Positions 8,191-17,367 of a stretch of 64,000 nucleotides of DNA are shown in pieces. Source of the stretch: Pseudanabaena sp. (GTDB taxonomy: Bacteria > Cyanobacteriota > Cyanobacteriia > Pseudanabaenales > Pseudanabaenaceae); contig QBMK01000006.1 in the NCBI GenBank assembly GCA_003249035.1, forward strand, positions 1-64,000, written 5' to 3'. The notes beneath the pieces were generated by a model. That model worked only from the letters and a program-made list of their open reading frames with translations, was not told the origin of the DNA and made no database searches. Both the position numbers and the translations under genes were made by a program. Positions within the stretch are counted from its first letter, which is position 1. Each line of letters starts with the position of its first letter.

Positions 8191-9777
8191 TTATCGGTAG
8201 TTGGGAGGACGTTTATATTTTTTGGAGACATCAATCTGGTTTCGTTTTGGTGGAAACCACGATCGCCAAACCCATATCAAAATACCTTCAAGCATTTCAG
8301 CTAGATCGATCGCCGCTTTGCTTACCTTTTGCAGAGGCGATAACTGGCGAGACGGGCGACTAGATCGACTTGCCGAAGAAACATTTGGAGAACCTTTAGG
8401 AGCGATTGGTCGATTTGATATGGAGCGGCGATCGCGAGGTGGCTGTTTTTGTACAGAATCAGATGGAGATCGCCTCGAAGCAATTCTAGGCTGAGGCGGT
8501 TGGCGATAGGCTTGTTGAGCTAGATGAGTTTCTAGTTCAGAATGAGTGGGAATGCTGTAAAAATCAGCATCAGTTTCGTAAATCTCCACACGACGTTTTG
8601 GCAGATTGGGCAAATCAATTTGAGGTTTATCAATAGCCATAAATTGCTGCTCAATATATGCTTCGGTAACCGGTTCTAATTCAGGAACTTCTTCTACTAA
8701 ACCTTGCAAAGTCCAATTTCGTTCTGCTTTAGCACCACCTAAACGCAAGCAGTTACCTGCATGATCGAGAACCAAGGCTTTGCGTCCATTTTTGGGACGT
8801 AAGCCTCGACCGAGCATTTGCAAATGTAGAGCAACGGATTTGGTTGGGCGACAGAGCTGGATTACTTCAATTTCAGGAACATCAAAGCCTTCTGTAAACA
8901 AATTGACATTGCAAAGGACGCTAGTTTCACCACCGCGAAAACGCTCAAGAATAGCTTGACGTTCCTTAGGGACAGTTTCGCCATCGATATGTTCAGCAGC
9001 AATACCTTCAGTTCGATAGCGCTCAGCGATCGCTTTGGAATGGTCTAAGTTAATTGCAAATACTACACAGCGTTTTTGATGAGCATGGCGCAAGTAAGCA
9101 TCTACGGCACAACCAGCTACATAGCGGCGATCGATCCGCTCCGCTAGGTCAGCAGAATTAAAATCTCCTCCAGCAATGCGAATTCCTTCTTCAGTAGGCA
9201 AAAAGCTTTCAGGTGCAAGCACATCGTAATCTGCGAGAAATCCCCGCCAAATAAGTTCAGATACCGAAGGTCCAACTACCAATGCTTCATATAAGCGATC
9301 AAATCCCCGTCCATCTAATCGCGAAGGCGTAGCAGTCACACCCAAGATCAGGGCTTCGGGAAAATTTTTCAGAATAGATAGATAACTGGGGGCTAGGGAA
9401 AGGTGCGCTTCGTCAACGATCACAAGCGAGATCGCACCCAAATCGATTTCCTTTTTTTCGAGCCGTCTTACTAGAGTTTGCACAGAGGCGCATTGCACCA
9501 GATGCTCCAGGTGCATGGGTTGATCGGCTTTGATAATGCCAATTGGCGATCGCAATGTTTGTTCTAGAGTGTTTCGAGATTGCCAGAGAAGTTCTTCTCG
9601 ATGAACCAGTAGCAGGACGCGCTGATGGCGATCGCAAAAATGTTTGGCTAGTTCGCTAAAGGTGCGTGTCTTTCCTGAACCTGTGGGCATCGCTAGCAAG
9701 ATCGCCCGTTTACCCTGTCGCCAAGTCGAATAAATCTCATCGATGACACGTTTTTGATAGTCTCGTAGCTCGGACAT
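8191..9777 (-). CDS. SF2 DEAD/DEAH-box helicase
   Basis: A superfamily 2 helicase with motifs in order: LRDYQ (Q-like) near the N-terminus; Walker A MPTGSGKT; Walker B/DEAH VIVDEAHLS; motif III VTATPSR; then the C-terminal RecA domain with NLFTEGFDVP and motif VI QMLGRGLRP. Length is 528 aa from the ATG at 9777, which has GAGG 5 nt upstream and is preferred over a TTG four codons earlier. The last 150 residues or so are basic, low-complexity and poorly conserved (RRSPSDS, RDRRSISNR, KKYKRPPNYR). No nuclease or methylase gene adjoins it, so it is a stand-alone helicase rather than a restriction subunit. Substrate unknown. Confidence 0.88.
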   Translation of the reverse strand: MSELRDYQKRVIDEIYSTWRQGKRAILLAMPTGSGKTRTFSELAKHFCDRHQRVLLLVHREELLWQSRNTLEQTLRSPIGIIKADQPMHLEHLVQCASVQTLVRRLEKKEIDLGAISLVIVDEAHLSLAPSYLSILKNFPEALILGVTATPSRLDGRGFDRLYEALVVGPSVSELIWRGFLADYDVLAPESFLPTEEGIRIAGGDFNSADLAERIDRRYVAGCAVDAYLRHAHQKRCVVFAINLDHSKAIAERYRTEGIAAEHIDGETVPKERQAILERFRGGETSVLCNVNLFTEGFDVPEIEVIQLCRPTKSVALHLQMLGRGLRPKNGRKALVLDHAGNCLRLGGAKAERNWTLQGLVEEVPELEPVTEAYIEQQFMAIDKPQIDLPNLPKRRVEIYETDADFYSIPTHSELETHLAQQAYRQPPQPRIASRRSPSDSVQKQPPRDRRSISNRPIAPKGSPNVSSASRSSRPSRQLSPLQKVSKAAIDLAEMLEGILIWVWRSWFPPKRNQIDVSKKYKRPPNYR

Positions 9778-9810
9778 CTCACGCCTCAAAAAAATCCCTA
9801 GTATTATGTC

Positions 9811-9913
9811 ATACCAAAACTAAAAATGGCGTAGCTATTTTTAGTTTTGAAAACCCTTACTGGGTTTGGTTTTTAATTCACAAAAGTGTTGTCACACTTT
9901 CGTGAATTGGCAT
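9811..9913. repeat. Family A composite palindromic repeat, copy 2
   Basis: Reverse orientation relative to copy 1. It begins ATACCAAAACTAAAAATGG, continues AAACCCTTACTGGGTTT, and ends with TTCACAAAAGTGTTG pairing with CACTTTCGTGAATTGG. All three hairpins are present. It lies between folK and the helicase gene. Confidence 0.85.
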
Positions 9914-9971
9914 CAGAAGTTGCACAAAACGCATCAATGAATTCAATCGGTTTAGAGTGTCCGGAGAAAAG

Positions 9972-10526
9972 CTATCTAGTGATGTTGGTAAAAGTTAAAA
10001 GAAGTTTTTCGTCGTCAAGAGCAATTGGATGACTCAAATCTATATCAGGTGGCTTTTTAGCAAGATTCGCAATCGCTACTTCTTGTACTGGATGAATCCA
10101 ATCAGCCGCAATCTCGGCTAGGGGCAATAACACAAAGGCGCGATCGCTCATTCTTGGATGAGGTAAAACTAAATCTGGCGTATCGATTATCTGATCGCCA
10201 TAAAGCAATAAATCTAAGTCGAGAGTTCTTGCCCCCCAACGTTCGCGACGTTCGCGACCAAACATTTGCTCAGTATGGAATAGCGTTTGCAAAAGTTGCA
10301 GAGGCTGAAAGCTGGTTTTTAAAATTGCACAACCATTTATATAGTCAGGCTGTGGGGCAGAGTTAGGCAAAGTGATGGCTTTAGTTCGATACCAACGAGA
10401 AACACGAACTATCTCAATTTCGGGAAGGCTTGAGAGTTGCGCGATCGCTGAACGGACAATTTTTTCGGAGTCACCTATCTCACTGCTCAGATTACTACCT
10501 AGGGCGATCGCACAAAGCTCTGTCAT
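9972..10526 (-). CDS. folK: 2-amino-4-hydroxy-6-hydroxymethyldihydropteridine diphosphokinase
   Basis: HPPK transfers pyrophosphate from ATP to the dihydropterin in folate synthesis (EC 2.7.6.3). The N-terminal AIALGSNLSSEIGD, the central FGRERRERWGARTLDLDLLLYGD signature (residues about 90-112) and the LPHPRMSDRAFVLLPLAEIA motif are all present. The length of 184 aa is slightly above the usual 160 or so because of a C-terminal tail. It lies downstream of murA on the same strand, separated by a hairpin. Confidence 0.95.
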   Translation of the reverse strand: MTELCAIALGSNLSSEIGDSEKIVRSAIAQLSSLPEIEIVRVSRWYRTKAITLPNSAPQPDYINGCAILKTSFQPLQLLQTLFHTEQMFGRERRERWGARTLDLDLLLYGDQIIDTPDLVLPHPRMSDRAFVLLPLAEIAADWIHPVQEVAIANLAKKPPDIDLSHPIALDDEKLLLTFTNITR

Positions 10527-10539
10527 GAATTCTCTATCA

Positions 10540-10584
10540 ATAATTCAGTAAGGACGCTGCAATGCAGCGTCCTTACTGAATTAT
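10540..10584. terminator. Hairpin between murA and folK overlapping the murA stop
   Basis: ATAATTCAGTAAGGACGCTG pairs with CAGCGTCCTTACTGAATTAT, with a short loop and no strong T-run. Its end includes the murA stop codon. It could act as a terminator or mRNA end-stabiliser, or be a family B-like palindrome. Confidence 0.6.
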
Positions 10585-11972
10585 ACGAGAACAGCTTCAT
10601 TAGTGCGATAAAGCTTCGCGCCAACATTGCGCAGCTTTTCTTCGATGCGATCATAGCCACGATCGAGGTGATGCAGACCCATAACCGTGGTTTCGCCGTC
10701 AGCAGCTAGCCCCGCGATGACTAGTGCTGCCGATGCCCGTAAATCAGTTGCCATGACTGGAGCACCAGAAAGTTGGGGGACTCCAGTCACTACCGCCACA
10801 TTATTTTTGAGGCGGATATTTGCACCCATGCGATTGAGTTCGGCTACATGTTGCAAGCGGTTTTCAAATACAGTTTCGGTAACTACGCCATTGCCCTCAC
10901 AAATTGACAGCAATGCCATAAACTGCGCCTGCATATCAGTAGGGAATCCTGGATAAGGAAGGGTTTCAATATCCACAGCACGATAGTTATCACCACCAAC
11001 AACAGTGATCATATTGTCAGAATCTTGGCGCACGGTGACACCCATATCTTGCAACTTAGAAATCGCCGCTGTGAGATGTGCTGGGATTACCGGTGACATC
11101 GATAAGGTCGATCGCGTAATCGCAGCAGCCACCATAAAAGTTGCCGCTTCAACGCGATCGGGAATCGCGGTGAAATCAGCAAAATGGAGCTTTTCGACAC
11201 CATCAATAATGATTTTACTTGTGCCAGCGCCTCTAATCTTAGCGCCCATCGCCTTACAAAGATCGGCTAGATCGACTACCTCAGGCTCAAGAGCCGCATT
11301 CTCGATAATAGTTTGCCCATCAGCTAGCGTCGCGGCCATCATCAAGGTTTCGGTCGCACCAACGCTGGGATAATCAAGATAAATTTTTGCGCCTTGCAAG
11401 CGTCCATTAGGACTCATCGCATGAGCGTGAACAATGCCATGGTCGATCTGCACAAATGCGCCTAGGGATTGCAAACCGCGTACATGCAGTTCTACGGGAC
11501 GCGCGCCGATCGCACAGCCACCAGGAAGAGGAATTTTTGCCGACCCTAGTCTTGCTAAGAGTGAACCAACTGCGAAGAAACTGGCTCTCATCTTACTTAC
11601 CAATTCGTAAGGTGCGGAGTTTGTTGTTAAATTGCTGGTATCAAGATCGAGAACTTCGCCATTGCGCGAGATTTTTACACCGAGGGTTTCGAGGATATCG
11701 CTCATGCGCTGCACATCAGCGAGATTCGGGACATTACGAATGCGGCATCCCTCTGACGATAAAAGTGTGCCTGCCATGAGGGCGAGGATGGAATTTTTTG
11801 CCCCGCTAATAGGGACATGCCCAGACAATTTCGCTTTGCCAATGATGCGGAGGACAGGGGCGTTCGTTTCGTTTTGAGGCATCTCAGAAGATTCGAGTGT
11901 GGTTAATTCGATAGGTTCAATGATTTGTGAAGCAATTTGTGAAGCATTACCGATATCCATCGTCGATTGCAT
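10581..11972 (-). CDS. murA: UDP-N-acetylglucosamine 1-carboxyvinyltransferase
   Basis: First committed step of peptidoglycan synthesis: enolpyruvyl transfer from PEP to UDP-GlcNAc (EC 2.5.1.7), in the cytoplasm. Visible: [20 protein letters not shown] (about 49-68); the catalytic loop [15 protein letters not shown] with the PEP-binding, fosfomycin-target cysteine at about 153; and the C-terminal [19 protein letters not shown] and [15 protein letters not shown] motifs. The 463-aa length includes about 38 poorly conserved N-terminal residues before [11 protein letters not shown]; the ATG at 11972 is retained because no closer start is clearly better. Confidence 0.95.
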   Translation of the reverse strand: MQSTMDIGNASQIASQIIEPIELTTLESSEMPQNETNAPVLRIIGKAKLSGHVPISGAKNSILALMAGTLLSSEGCRIRNVPNLADVQRMSDILETLGVKISRNGEVLDLDTSNLTTNSAPYELVSKMRASFFAVGSLLARLGSAKIPLPGGCAIGARPVELHVRGLQSLGAFVQIDHGIVHAHAMSPNGRLQGAKIYLDYPSVGATETLMMAATLADGQTIIENAALEPEVVDLADLCKAMGAKIRGAGTSKIIIDGVEKLHFADFTAIPDRVEAATFMVAAAITRSTLSMSPVIPAHLTAAISKLQDMGVTVRQDSDNMITVVGGDNYRAVDIETLPYPGFPTDMQAQFMALLSICEGNGVVTETVFENRLQHVAELNRMGANIRLKNNVAVVTGVPQLSGAPVMATDLRASAALVIAGLAADGETTVMGLHHLDRGYDRIEEKLRNVGAKLYRTNEAVLV

Positions 11973-12247
11973 AGGCTGTAAATTGGTGACAGTAGTTGTA
12001 TTGGTTGAGCTGGTTGTATAAACGATCGCCTTGTCCTCCTCACATCAAAAATAACGTAGCCAAAAGTTTAACGGAGTATATCCGATAAATTGTTAACTTT
12101 TGTACGCTAAGCGTATTTACTCATTATTGATGATCGAGTCATATATGGCTATAGATTTTAAGTGTCGATTTCCACCAAAAAAAAGTGAATAATTTATTGA
12201 AGCGCAGTAAAGCTGAAAACCACTAAATTATTCAAATATCCTTGAAG

Positions 12248-12952
12248 ATGAAACCTTATCAAAATACCCCGATCTCTGAATGTAATGAGCCTCTGGTGGC
12301 GATTCCCGATTACATCCTTAAAATTAATCCTCACCCATATATGACATTGGGCGCACCCTATGGCGATCGCTCTCCTTTTTTTGTGCGTCAAGGAATTTTA
12401 GAAAGGTTACAAAAATCTCAAGCCTATTTACAAACAATTTGCCCCAATTATCAAATCGCAATTTTTGATGCCTATCGCCCTATTCCTGTTCAGCAATTTA
12501 TGGTGGATTATAGTTTTGGGCAGTTAGCAGAAATTAAAGGGCTAGAAGTTAAAAATCTCACTGAAGATCAAAAAAATTCACTCATGGCAGAAGTGATGAA
12601 GTTTTGGGCAATTCCTAGCCATGATCCGAAAATGCCTCCGCCTCACAGCACGGGTGCTGCGATCGATGTAACTTTCTTGCTTGTCTCCGACTTCGGTGGG
12701 GACAACATTCAAGAAGTCAATATGGGTTCGCCAATCGATGAAATTAGCGATCGCTCTTTGCCAAATTATTTTGCAAGTTTCCGTAATTCTCAAGCAGTAG
12801 TTTTTAATCGCAATCGGGAATTATTAAACGAAGTGATGACCTATAGCGGATTAAAAAGACATCCTCATGAATGGTGGCATTTCTCCTATGGAGATCAGCT
12901 TTGGTCATGGATTAGTAATGAGAGATATGCGGTTTATGGAGGAGTTATATAG
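12248..12952 (+). CDS. VanX/DdpX-like D-alanyl-D-alanine dipeptidase
   Basis: A zinc metallopeptidase of family M15D. The zinc and catalytic motifs are visible: HSTGAAIDVTF (His and Asp ligands) and HPHEWWHFSYGDQ (the E-x-x-W-H element carrying catalytic Glu and the third ligand), with the upstream substrate-binding FDAYRP. These enzymes cleave free D-Ala-D-Ala; outside resistance operons they are thought to recycle cell-wall dipeptide. No vanHA-type partners lie nearby, so this is a housekeeping enzyme rather than a vancomycin cassette. I take the ATG at 12248; a TTG two codons upstream is the alternative. Confidence 0.9.
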   Translation: MKPYQNTPISECNEPLVAIPDYILKINPHPYMTLGAPYGDRSPFFVRQGILERLQKSQAYLQTICPNYQIAIFDAYRPIPVQQFMVDYSFGQLAEIKGLEVKNLTEDQKNSLMAEVMKFWAIPSHDPKMPPPHSTGAAIDVTFLLVSDFGGDNIQEVNMGSPIDEISDRSLPNYFASFRNSQAVVFNRNRELLNEVMTYSGLKRHPHEWWHFSYGDQLWSWISNERYAVYGGVI

Positions 12953-13033
12953 TTGGAGTTATAGAAGCAATTTAAAATAGCGATCACCAGAAAATTCATG
13001 CAAACTAAATAGTCCGATCATGCGGACTAATTA

Positions 13034-13077
13034 ATACCAATTCACAAAAGTGTCGTCACGCTTTTGTGAATTGGTAT
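13034..13077. repeat. Family A single-hairpin copy
   Basis: A near-perfect palindrome: ATACCAATTCACAAAAGTGT, then a short loop, then its complement ending GTGAATTGGTAT. It equals only the terminal hairpin of the three-part element and lies in the 415-bp gap before the LCP gene. Elsewhere in that gap (12953-13033 and 13078-13367) I see no ORF or RNA gene, only AT-rich DNA likely to hold the LCP promoter. Confidence 0.8.
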
Positions 13078-13367
13078 AACAGCAATCGCAAGAGCAACTA
13101 AAAATCTATTCAAACGTCGATGATATCGCTGCAACTTTCAGGTTTATATGTGCAGGGACACTTAATTTGTAAATATGTAGTATTATCCATGCAAATAATT
13201 TAGATAACTTGATTTGTCCTACTCTGTAGGGTGTTTAGCAGTTTGTAACGAAAAATTACGATACAGTGCTAGAGTTAATTTCTAATTAGTCTAAATAGCT
13301 TAAGATGCTTGCGCAAAAATCTTGAGCCAATTCCCAAAAAGTGTGTTGAGTCCCATCTTTCAAATTC

Positions 13368-14855
13368 ATGAGTGGGCGATCGCTGAAGCAAACGTTCAGT
13401 CGTGAGGAGTATTCCCTACCTGTGGCAACAAATCCAATCAATCTAGGTAATTCAGGTTTGTCCAACAAGTCTTCAAAGCCCAAAACAACTTCCAACAAAC
13501 ATAAATGGACACTTTTTGTAGTCTTGTTTGTGGCTTTGTTGTCGGGAGGGCTAGGTGCAGGCTTAGCATTTGTATTAACTAGTAGACCTTTTCAGCAGCG
13601 ACAGCTCTCACCTGATGAGGCAGCAGTATTTAACCATAATTCTACAAACATGACCTCAGCGATCGCGGGTGTACCGACGCTGACACGTCCTGTAAATATT
13701 TTGGTACTTGGGACAATCATTCTTACCTCCGATCTACCCGATGCCCAATCCAAGCCAAAAGGAAGATATCTAGCACAGGTTGATGACAACTTCAATGGAA
13801 TGAGTGACGCAATGTTGCTGATCCGTTTCGATCCTGCAACTCAAAAAGTTGCGGTTCTGTCAATTCCTCGTGACAGCAGAGTCAATATTCAAGGGGTAGG
13901 CAAAACGAAAATTAACTTTGCTAACTATGCAGGTGGGGTAGCCTTATCAGCACAGACTGTTAGTGAAGTGTTAGGAGATATTCCTATCGATCGCTATATC
14001 CGCTTCAATGTTAATGGTTTCGGGAAATTGGTAGATGCCCTTGGTGGTGTTGATGTGTACGTTCCGAAAAAGATGAAATATCAAGATGATAGCCAACATC
14101 TATATATCAACCTCAATGCAGGGCAGCAAAAATTAAATGGTAGCAAGTCAATTCAATACATGCGCTATCGTCACGATGATCTTGGGGATATTGGTCGTGT
14201 ACAACGTCAGCAAGCATTTTTCCGTGCTTTTATCGATCAGAAACTAAAACCCGAAGCCGTCACTAAGTTTCCTGAGATTTTTGCCATTGTCAAAGACAAT
14301 ATTGATACAAATCTATCGGTTGAAGAAGTCCTCGCCCTCGCTGGCTACACATCAAAGATCGATCGCAAAAATATCCAGATGCATATGGCTCCAGGACGGT
14401 TTAGTAATCCAGGAGAGTTTGATAGCCTCAGCTATTGGATTTTAGATAATCAAAGGCTTGCCAAGATCATGAATCAGAGTTTTGGAGTCATGAAGAAAGC
14501 AGATGTCAGTCTTGAAGATAGCTCACCTCAAAATCTGAGGATTGCGATCCAAGATAGTATGTCCCAACCTGAGGGCGCAAAAAAAGCGACAACTGTTCTG
14601 TCTAAGGCTGGATATGCTCAAGTATTTCCTGCTAGCGATCGCTGGACAAAGCCCCTTGCAAAGACCCAGATTGTTGCTCAAAGTGGAGATCTCGAAACTG
14701 CCCAGAAATTGCGAGAATCTCTGGGTATTGGTGAAGTGGTCATCGAGTCAACGGGAGATATCGAGTCAGATATTACTGTTCGAGTCGGCAAAGACTGGCT
14801 TCAAGCCAATAATATTCCCCTGAAGCCTGTTAAACCTACACAAACAAAACAATAA
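13368..14855 (+). CDS. LytR-CpsA-Psr (LCP) family cell-wall glycopolymer ligase
   Basis: LCP proteins transfer polymers from lipid carriers to peptidoglycan or similar acceptors outside the cytoplasmic membrane. Visible: a cytoplasmic N-terminus of about 45 residues; one transmembrane segment (about 47-70, LFVVLFVALLSGGLGAG); then the LCP domain with VNILVLGT, SDAMLLIRFDP, VLSIPRDSRV (phosphate-binding arginine), KINFANYAGG, FNVNGFGKLVDALGGVDV and YMRYRHDDLGDIGRVQRQQ. A C-terminal LytR_C-like domain follows (about 390-485). The 495-aa length fits. The gene is isolated; in cyanobacteria the acceptor polymer is not established. Confidence 0.93.
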   Translation: MSGRSLKQTFSREEYSLPVATNPINLGNSGLSNKSSKPKTTSNKHKWTLFVVLFVALLSGGLGAGLAFVLTSRPFQQRQLSPDEAAVFNHNSTNMTSAIAGVPTLTRPVNILVLGTIILTSDLPDAQSKPKGRYLAQVDDNFNGMSDAMLLIRFDPATQKVAVLSIPRDSRVNIQGVGKTKINFANYAGGVALSAQTVSEVLGDIPIDRYIRFNVNGFGKLVDALGGVDVYVPKKMKYQDDSQHLYINLNAGQQKLNGSKSIQYMRYRHDDLGDIGRVQRQQAFFRAFIDQKLKPEAVTKFPEIFAIVKDNIDTNLSVEEVLALAGYTSKIDRKNIQMHMAPGRFSNPGEFDSLSYWILDNQRLAKIMNQSFGVMKKADVSLEDSSPQNLRIAIQDSMSQPEGAKKATTVLSKAGYAQVFPASDRWTKPLAKTQIVAQSGDLETAQKLRESLGIGEVVIESTGDIESDITVRVGKDWLQANNIPLKPVKPTQTKQ

Positions 14856-14857
14856 CC

Positions 14858-14895
14858 AAAAACGAGAGGCAGTGCAAAGTACTGCCTCTCGTTTT
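14858..14895 (+). terminator. Rho-independent terminator of the LCP gene
   Basis: AAAACGAGAGGCAGT pairs with ACTGCCTCTCGTTTT, starting three bases after the stop codon. Confidence 0.88.
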
Positions 14896-14900
14896 CGATG

Positions 14901-14945
14901 ATGCAAAAAAATAAAGAAGGCAAAGCCTTCTTTATTTTTTTGCAT
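14901..14945. terminator. Palindromic bidirectional terminator before the SDR gene
   Basis: ATGCAAAAAAATAAAGAAGG and its exact complement flank a CAAAG-type loop. Placed between convergent genes, it serves mainly the minus-strand SDR gene. Confidence 0.85.
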
Positions 14946-15773
14946 CTAGACACCTGTGCTTTGACGGACAATTTTGGTGAAGAGAAAATCAGGTAAAAGC
15001 TTGCGGATAAATAATAATTGTTTGGCAATTGGATCGGCGGGATAACGCAATTTCCATGATTTATCGGTGCTAGCAGCATAGATAGTCTTGGCTACAACTT
15101 CAGGCGGTGCTCCCGTCGTGCCAATCTTATTCAGTTTCGTTAAAATGCGATCGCTAAATTCGTCATATTCTGGAAAATCAGGATTACTGGTACGGTCTGC
15201 CGATCGCTCATAGAAGTCGGTTTTAATTGGACCTGGTTCCACAATCTTGACGCGAATATTGAAAGCAAGAAGTTCATGCTGCAATGATTCCGAAAATCCT
15301 TCCACAGCCCATTTCGTAGCGTGATAAAGGCTATAGAGAGGGAACGCGACGCGCCCACCGATAGAAGCAACGTTCACAATTACACCCTGCTTGCGATCGC
15401 GGAAATGCGGCAGTATTGCGCGAGTAGTTTCCATCAGTCCAAATACATTTGTCTCAAATTGACGCTGAATTTGCTCAGGTGTGGAAGTCTCAAATGCTCC
15501 TAACATGCCATAGCCAGCATTATTTACCAGCACATCGATCACGCCAAATCTCGCTATAGTCTCCGCAACTGCATCGGCGATCGTGAGTCGATCGGTAACA
15601 TCAAGTTTTAGGCAAACTACGCGATCGAGATTTGCCAAGCTATTGGTTCTATTTATTTCTTGGTCAGGCGATCGCATTGTTGCGGCGACATTCCAACCTT
15701 GTTTTTGAAAATAAAGAGCCGTTGCTCTCCCAATTCCAGATGATGATCCAGTAATAAATACAGTTTTAGTCAT
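14946..15773 (-). CDS. Short-chain dehydrogenase/reductase
   Basis: A classical SDR oxidoreductase. The cofactor motif TGSSSGIGRATALYF (residues 8-22), the NNAGYGM motif, the active-site Ser in VNVASIGG and the catalytic YHATK (Tyr and Lys) are all present, followed by VEPGPIKTDF. Length is 275 aa. The substrate cannot be deduced. The gene is downstream of another NAD(P)-binding protein on the same strand, separated by a 49-bp palindrome that may end the upstream transcript. Confidence 0.93.
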   Translation of the reverse strand: MTKTVFITGSSSGIGRATALYFQKQGWNVAATMRSPDQEINRTNSLANLDRVVCLKLDVTDRLTIADAVAETIARFGVIDVLVNNAGYGMLGAFETSTPEQIQRQFETNVFGLMETTRAILPHFRDRKQGVIVNVASIGGRVAFPLYSLYHATKWAVEGFSESLQHELLAFNIRVKIVEPGPIKTDFYERSADRTSNPDFPEYDEFSDRILTKLNKIGTTGAPPEVVAKTIYAASTDKSWKLRYPADPIAKQLLFIRKLLPDFLFTKIVRQSTGV

Positions 15774-15809
15774 GTTTTTTATTTACAGCAATTTCCATCA
15801 AAAGAGCCG

Positions 15810-15858
15810 CAAAATTTATTTAAAAATGCTGCAAAGCAGCATTTTTAAATAAATTTTG
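15810..15858. repeat. Long perfect palindrome between two SDR genes
   Basis: CAAAATTTATTTAAAAATGC and its exact complement flank the loop region TGCAAAGCA. The T-rich ends make it a likely bidirectional terminator. It has the same design as the family B hairpins but an AT-rich stem. Confidence 0.75.
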
Positions 15859-15865
15859 GTTTTGG

Positions 15866-16525
15866 TTAAGCAACCTTAGCAAACAATTTAGCGATCGGGA
15901 GATCGGGGCTATCTGCTCCAACCACTATCTCTACCAACTTGTTTTTTGCGGCATCTTCAAACAAAGCCTCGACAGTTACTTGAGCAACTTTAGTTCGAGG
16001 AATACTCCCTTCAAACAAAGTGTCAGCGACAGACATTACCAAGCCACCTATTTTCTCATAATTTAGCAATCCGCCAGGGCGAACGATTGTGAAGGTCAAA
16101 CCACTATTTTGCAAATATTTTTCTGCTTGTTTTTTCCAGAAAAGTACTAGCCAGAATAGATTTAAAGGATGGAAAAATTTTGATACACAGAGAGATGAGA
16201 CGATCGCAAAATGTTTGATGTTTTTAGCTTTCGCAGCATTCACTAAGTTCTTTGTGCCAATGTAATCCACCAAATACGGTTCCATGGCGTTTAAGCTAGG
16301 CTTCGCACCAGTTGCACATACCACCACATCACAATCTGCGATCGCCTCTGCTAAAGTGTCCGCAAAAAGGACATTTCCTTTAACTAATTCAACTTCGGGC
16401 GGTAAGATTTTTTTAGCGCTCTCTAGGTTACGGACTAAGGCTCTTACTGGAATATTGCGCTTAACTAATTCGGTGACAATATGCCGTCCTGTTTGCCCTG
16501 TGGCTCCTGCTACAAATGCTTTCAT
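15866..16525 (-). CDS. NAD(P)-binding SDR-a5/NmrA-like protein
   Basis: An atypical SDR of the NmrA/Ycf39-like type. The N-terminal Rossmann motif is GATGQTGRHIV, directly after the initiating MKAFVA. The typical internal motifs VVVCATGAKPS, YLVDYIGTKNLVNAAK, IVSSLCVS and TIVRPGGLL follow. The frame is open 18 codons further upstream (to 16579), but the ATG at 16525 places the Rossmann strand at the N-terminus as in relatives. About 219 aa. Relatives act in chlorophyll or quinone-related chaperoning, or as redox sensors; the specific role here is unknown. Confidence 0.87.
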   Translation of the reverse strand: MKAFVAGATGQTGRHIVTELVKRNIPVRALVRNLESAKKILPPEVELVKGNVLFADTLAEAIADCDVVVCATGAKPSLNAMEPYLVDYIGTKNLVNAAKAKNIKHFAIVSSLCVSKFFHPLNLFWLVLFWKKQAEKYLQNSGLTFTIVRPGGLLNYEKIGGLVMSVADTLFEGSIPRTKVAQVTVEALFEDAAKNKLVEIVVGADSPDLPIAKLFAKVA

Positions 16526-16579
16526 AGGTTGGTTCTTAAAAAATTTGCCGAGTAATACCTCATTGTAATCTGAAACCAA

Positions 16580-16664
16580 TTTTAGGATTTTCAGCGCCTG
16601 CGGCGCTGAAAATCCTAAAAAGCAAAAGAGTAGTGGCGGCGCGAAGCGCCGCCACTACTCTTTT
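16580..16664. repeat. Two tandem family B hairpins
   Basis: The first (16580-16620) pairs TTTTAGGATTTTCAGCGCC with GGCGCTGAAAATCCTAAAA. The second (16624-16664) pairs AAAAGAGTAGTGGCGGCGC with GCGCCGCCACTACTCTTTT. A GGGCTTTATACTCTAAGCAA flank follows and resembles the GGGTTTTATGTCCTAAGCAA at 62237. Confidence 0.75.
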
Positions 16665-16698
16665 GGGCTTTATACTCTAAGCAAATCTTACGCAGATG

Positions 16699-16798
16699 TA
16701 CCGATTAGCAAAAGTCAGTCACACTTTTGTGAATTGAGGCTCAAAACCGTCAAGGGTTTTAGAAACATCAAATGGCTTAGCCATTTGATGTTTTGGTA
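16699..16798. repeat. Family A composite palindromic repeat, decayed copy 3
   Basis: A degenerate first hairpin (CACTTTTGTGAATTG) is followed by AAAACCGTCAAGGGTTTT and then an intact CATCAAATGG CTTAG CCATTTGATG ending TTTTGGTA. In the third hairpin both arms differ from other copies but still pair. Confidence 0.75.
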
Positions 16799-16804
16799 CT
16801 ACTT

Positions 16805-17242
16805 CTATTTGCGATTGAAAACTTCTAAGGTTTGACGGCTAAACTCATGTAGGTTTATGACTCCATCTTCCATCGGCATTTTATCGCCAAAGAATTGCCA
16901 ATTGTCCACTGTTGAGAATCGCCAACATTCACCCTTATGATCGTGTCCACTTGCCTCAATACCGATCGCCCTTAAGTCCCCATCAACAGGATCCTCATAT
17001 AGTCGAATTTGAAAGAGAATACTGCGAACCTTGAGCCGCCAACTTACCCCAGGGAAATGAAAGCCAACATCAATCGAATCTGGATCGAGTAATTTACGAG
17101 TATCAGAATTATTGAGCCAAGGTTTTAAGTCAGATCGAGCAGCAGGGTAAATAGCTTTAAACAAATTGACAATCGTAGCGATTTTTGTCGCTACTTCGAC
17201 ATTTCTAGCTTGTTCAGCAGCATTCACGGGCAAGACCCTCAC
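16805..17242 (-). CDS. Conserved hypothetical protein
   Basis: A 145-aa soluble protein that I do not recognise. It has a helical N-terminal third (VATKIATIVNLFKAIYPAARSDLKPWL) and a beta-rich remainder (DVGFHFPGVSWRLKVRSILFQIRLYED, about 78-104, then CWRFSTVDNWQFFGD). The start is GTG at 17242 with no clear Shine-Dalgarno; a second GTG lies five codons in. No signal peptide. Neighbours give no functional hint. Confidence 0.7.
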   Translation of the reverse strand: MRVLPVNAAEQARNVEVATKIATIVNLFKAIYPAARSDLKPWLNNSDTRKLLDPDSIDVGFHFPGVSWRLKVRSILFQIRLYEDPVDGDLRAIGIEASGHDHKGECWRFSTVDNWQFFGDKMPMEDGVINLHEFSRQTLEVFNRK

Positions 17243-17367
17243 TTAAAACCAACAATACCAAGATTTATCAGCTATCAGAAGCTGATTTTAGCATTTGCCA
17301 ACAATAAACTAAATTAACCAGCAATCTCTGTAGCAAGTGTTATCAAAAACACAAATTATTTGGCAAT

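Noticed and set aside
8191-9777. Type I or III restriction subunit
   Set aside because: The helicase stands alone, without methylase, specificity or nuclease genes and without a nuclease motif.
12248-12952. Vancomycin-resistance cassette, because of the VanX-like enzyme
   Set aside because: No vanH, vanA-type ligase or VanRS genes are near; VanX-like dipeptidases occur as housekeeping enzymes.
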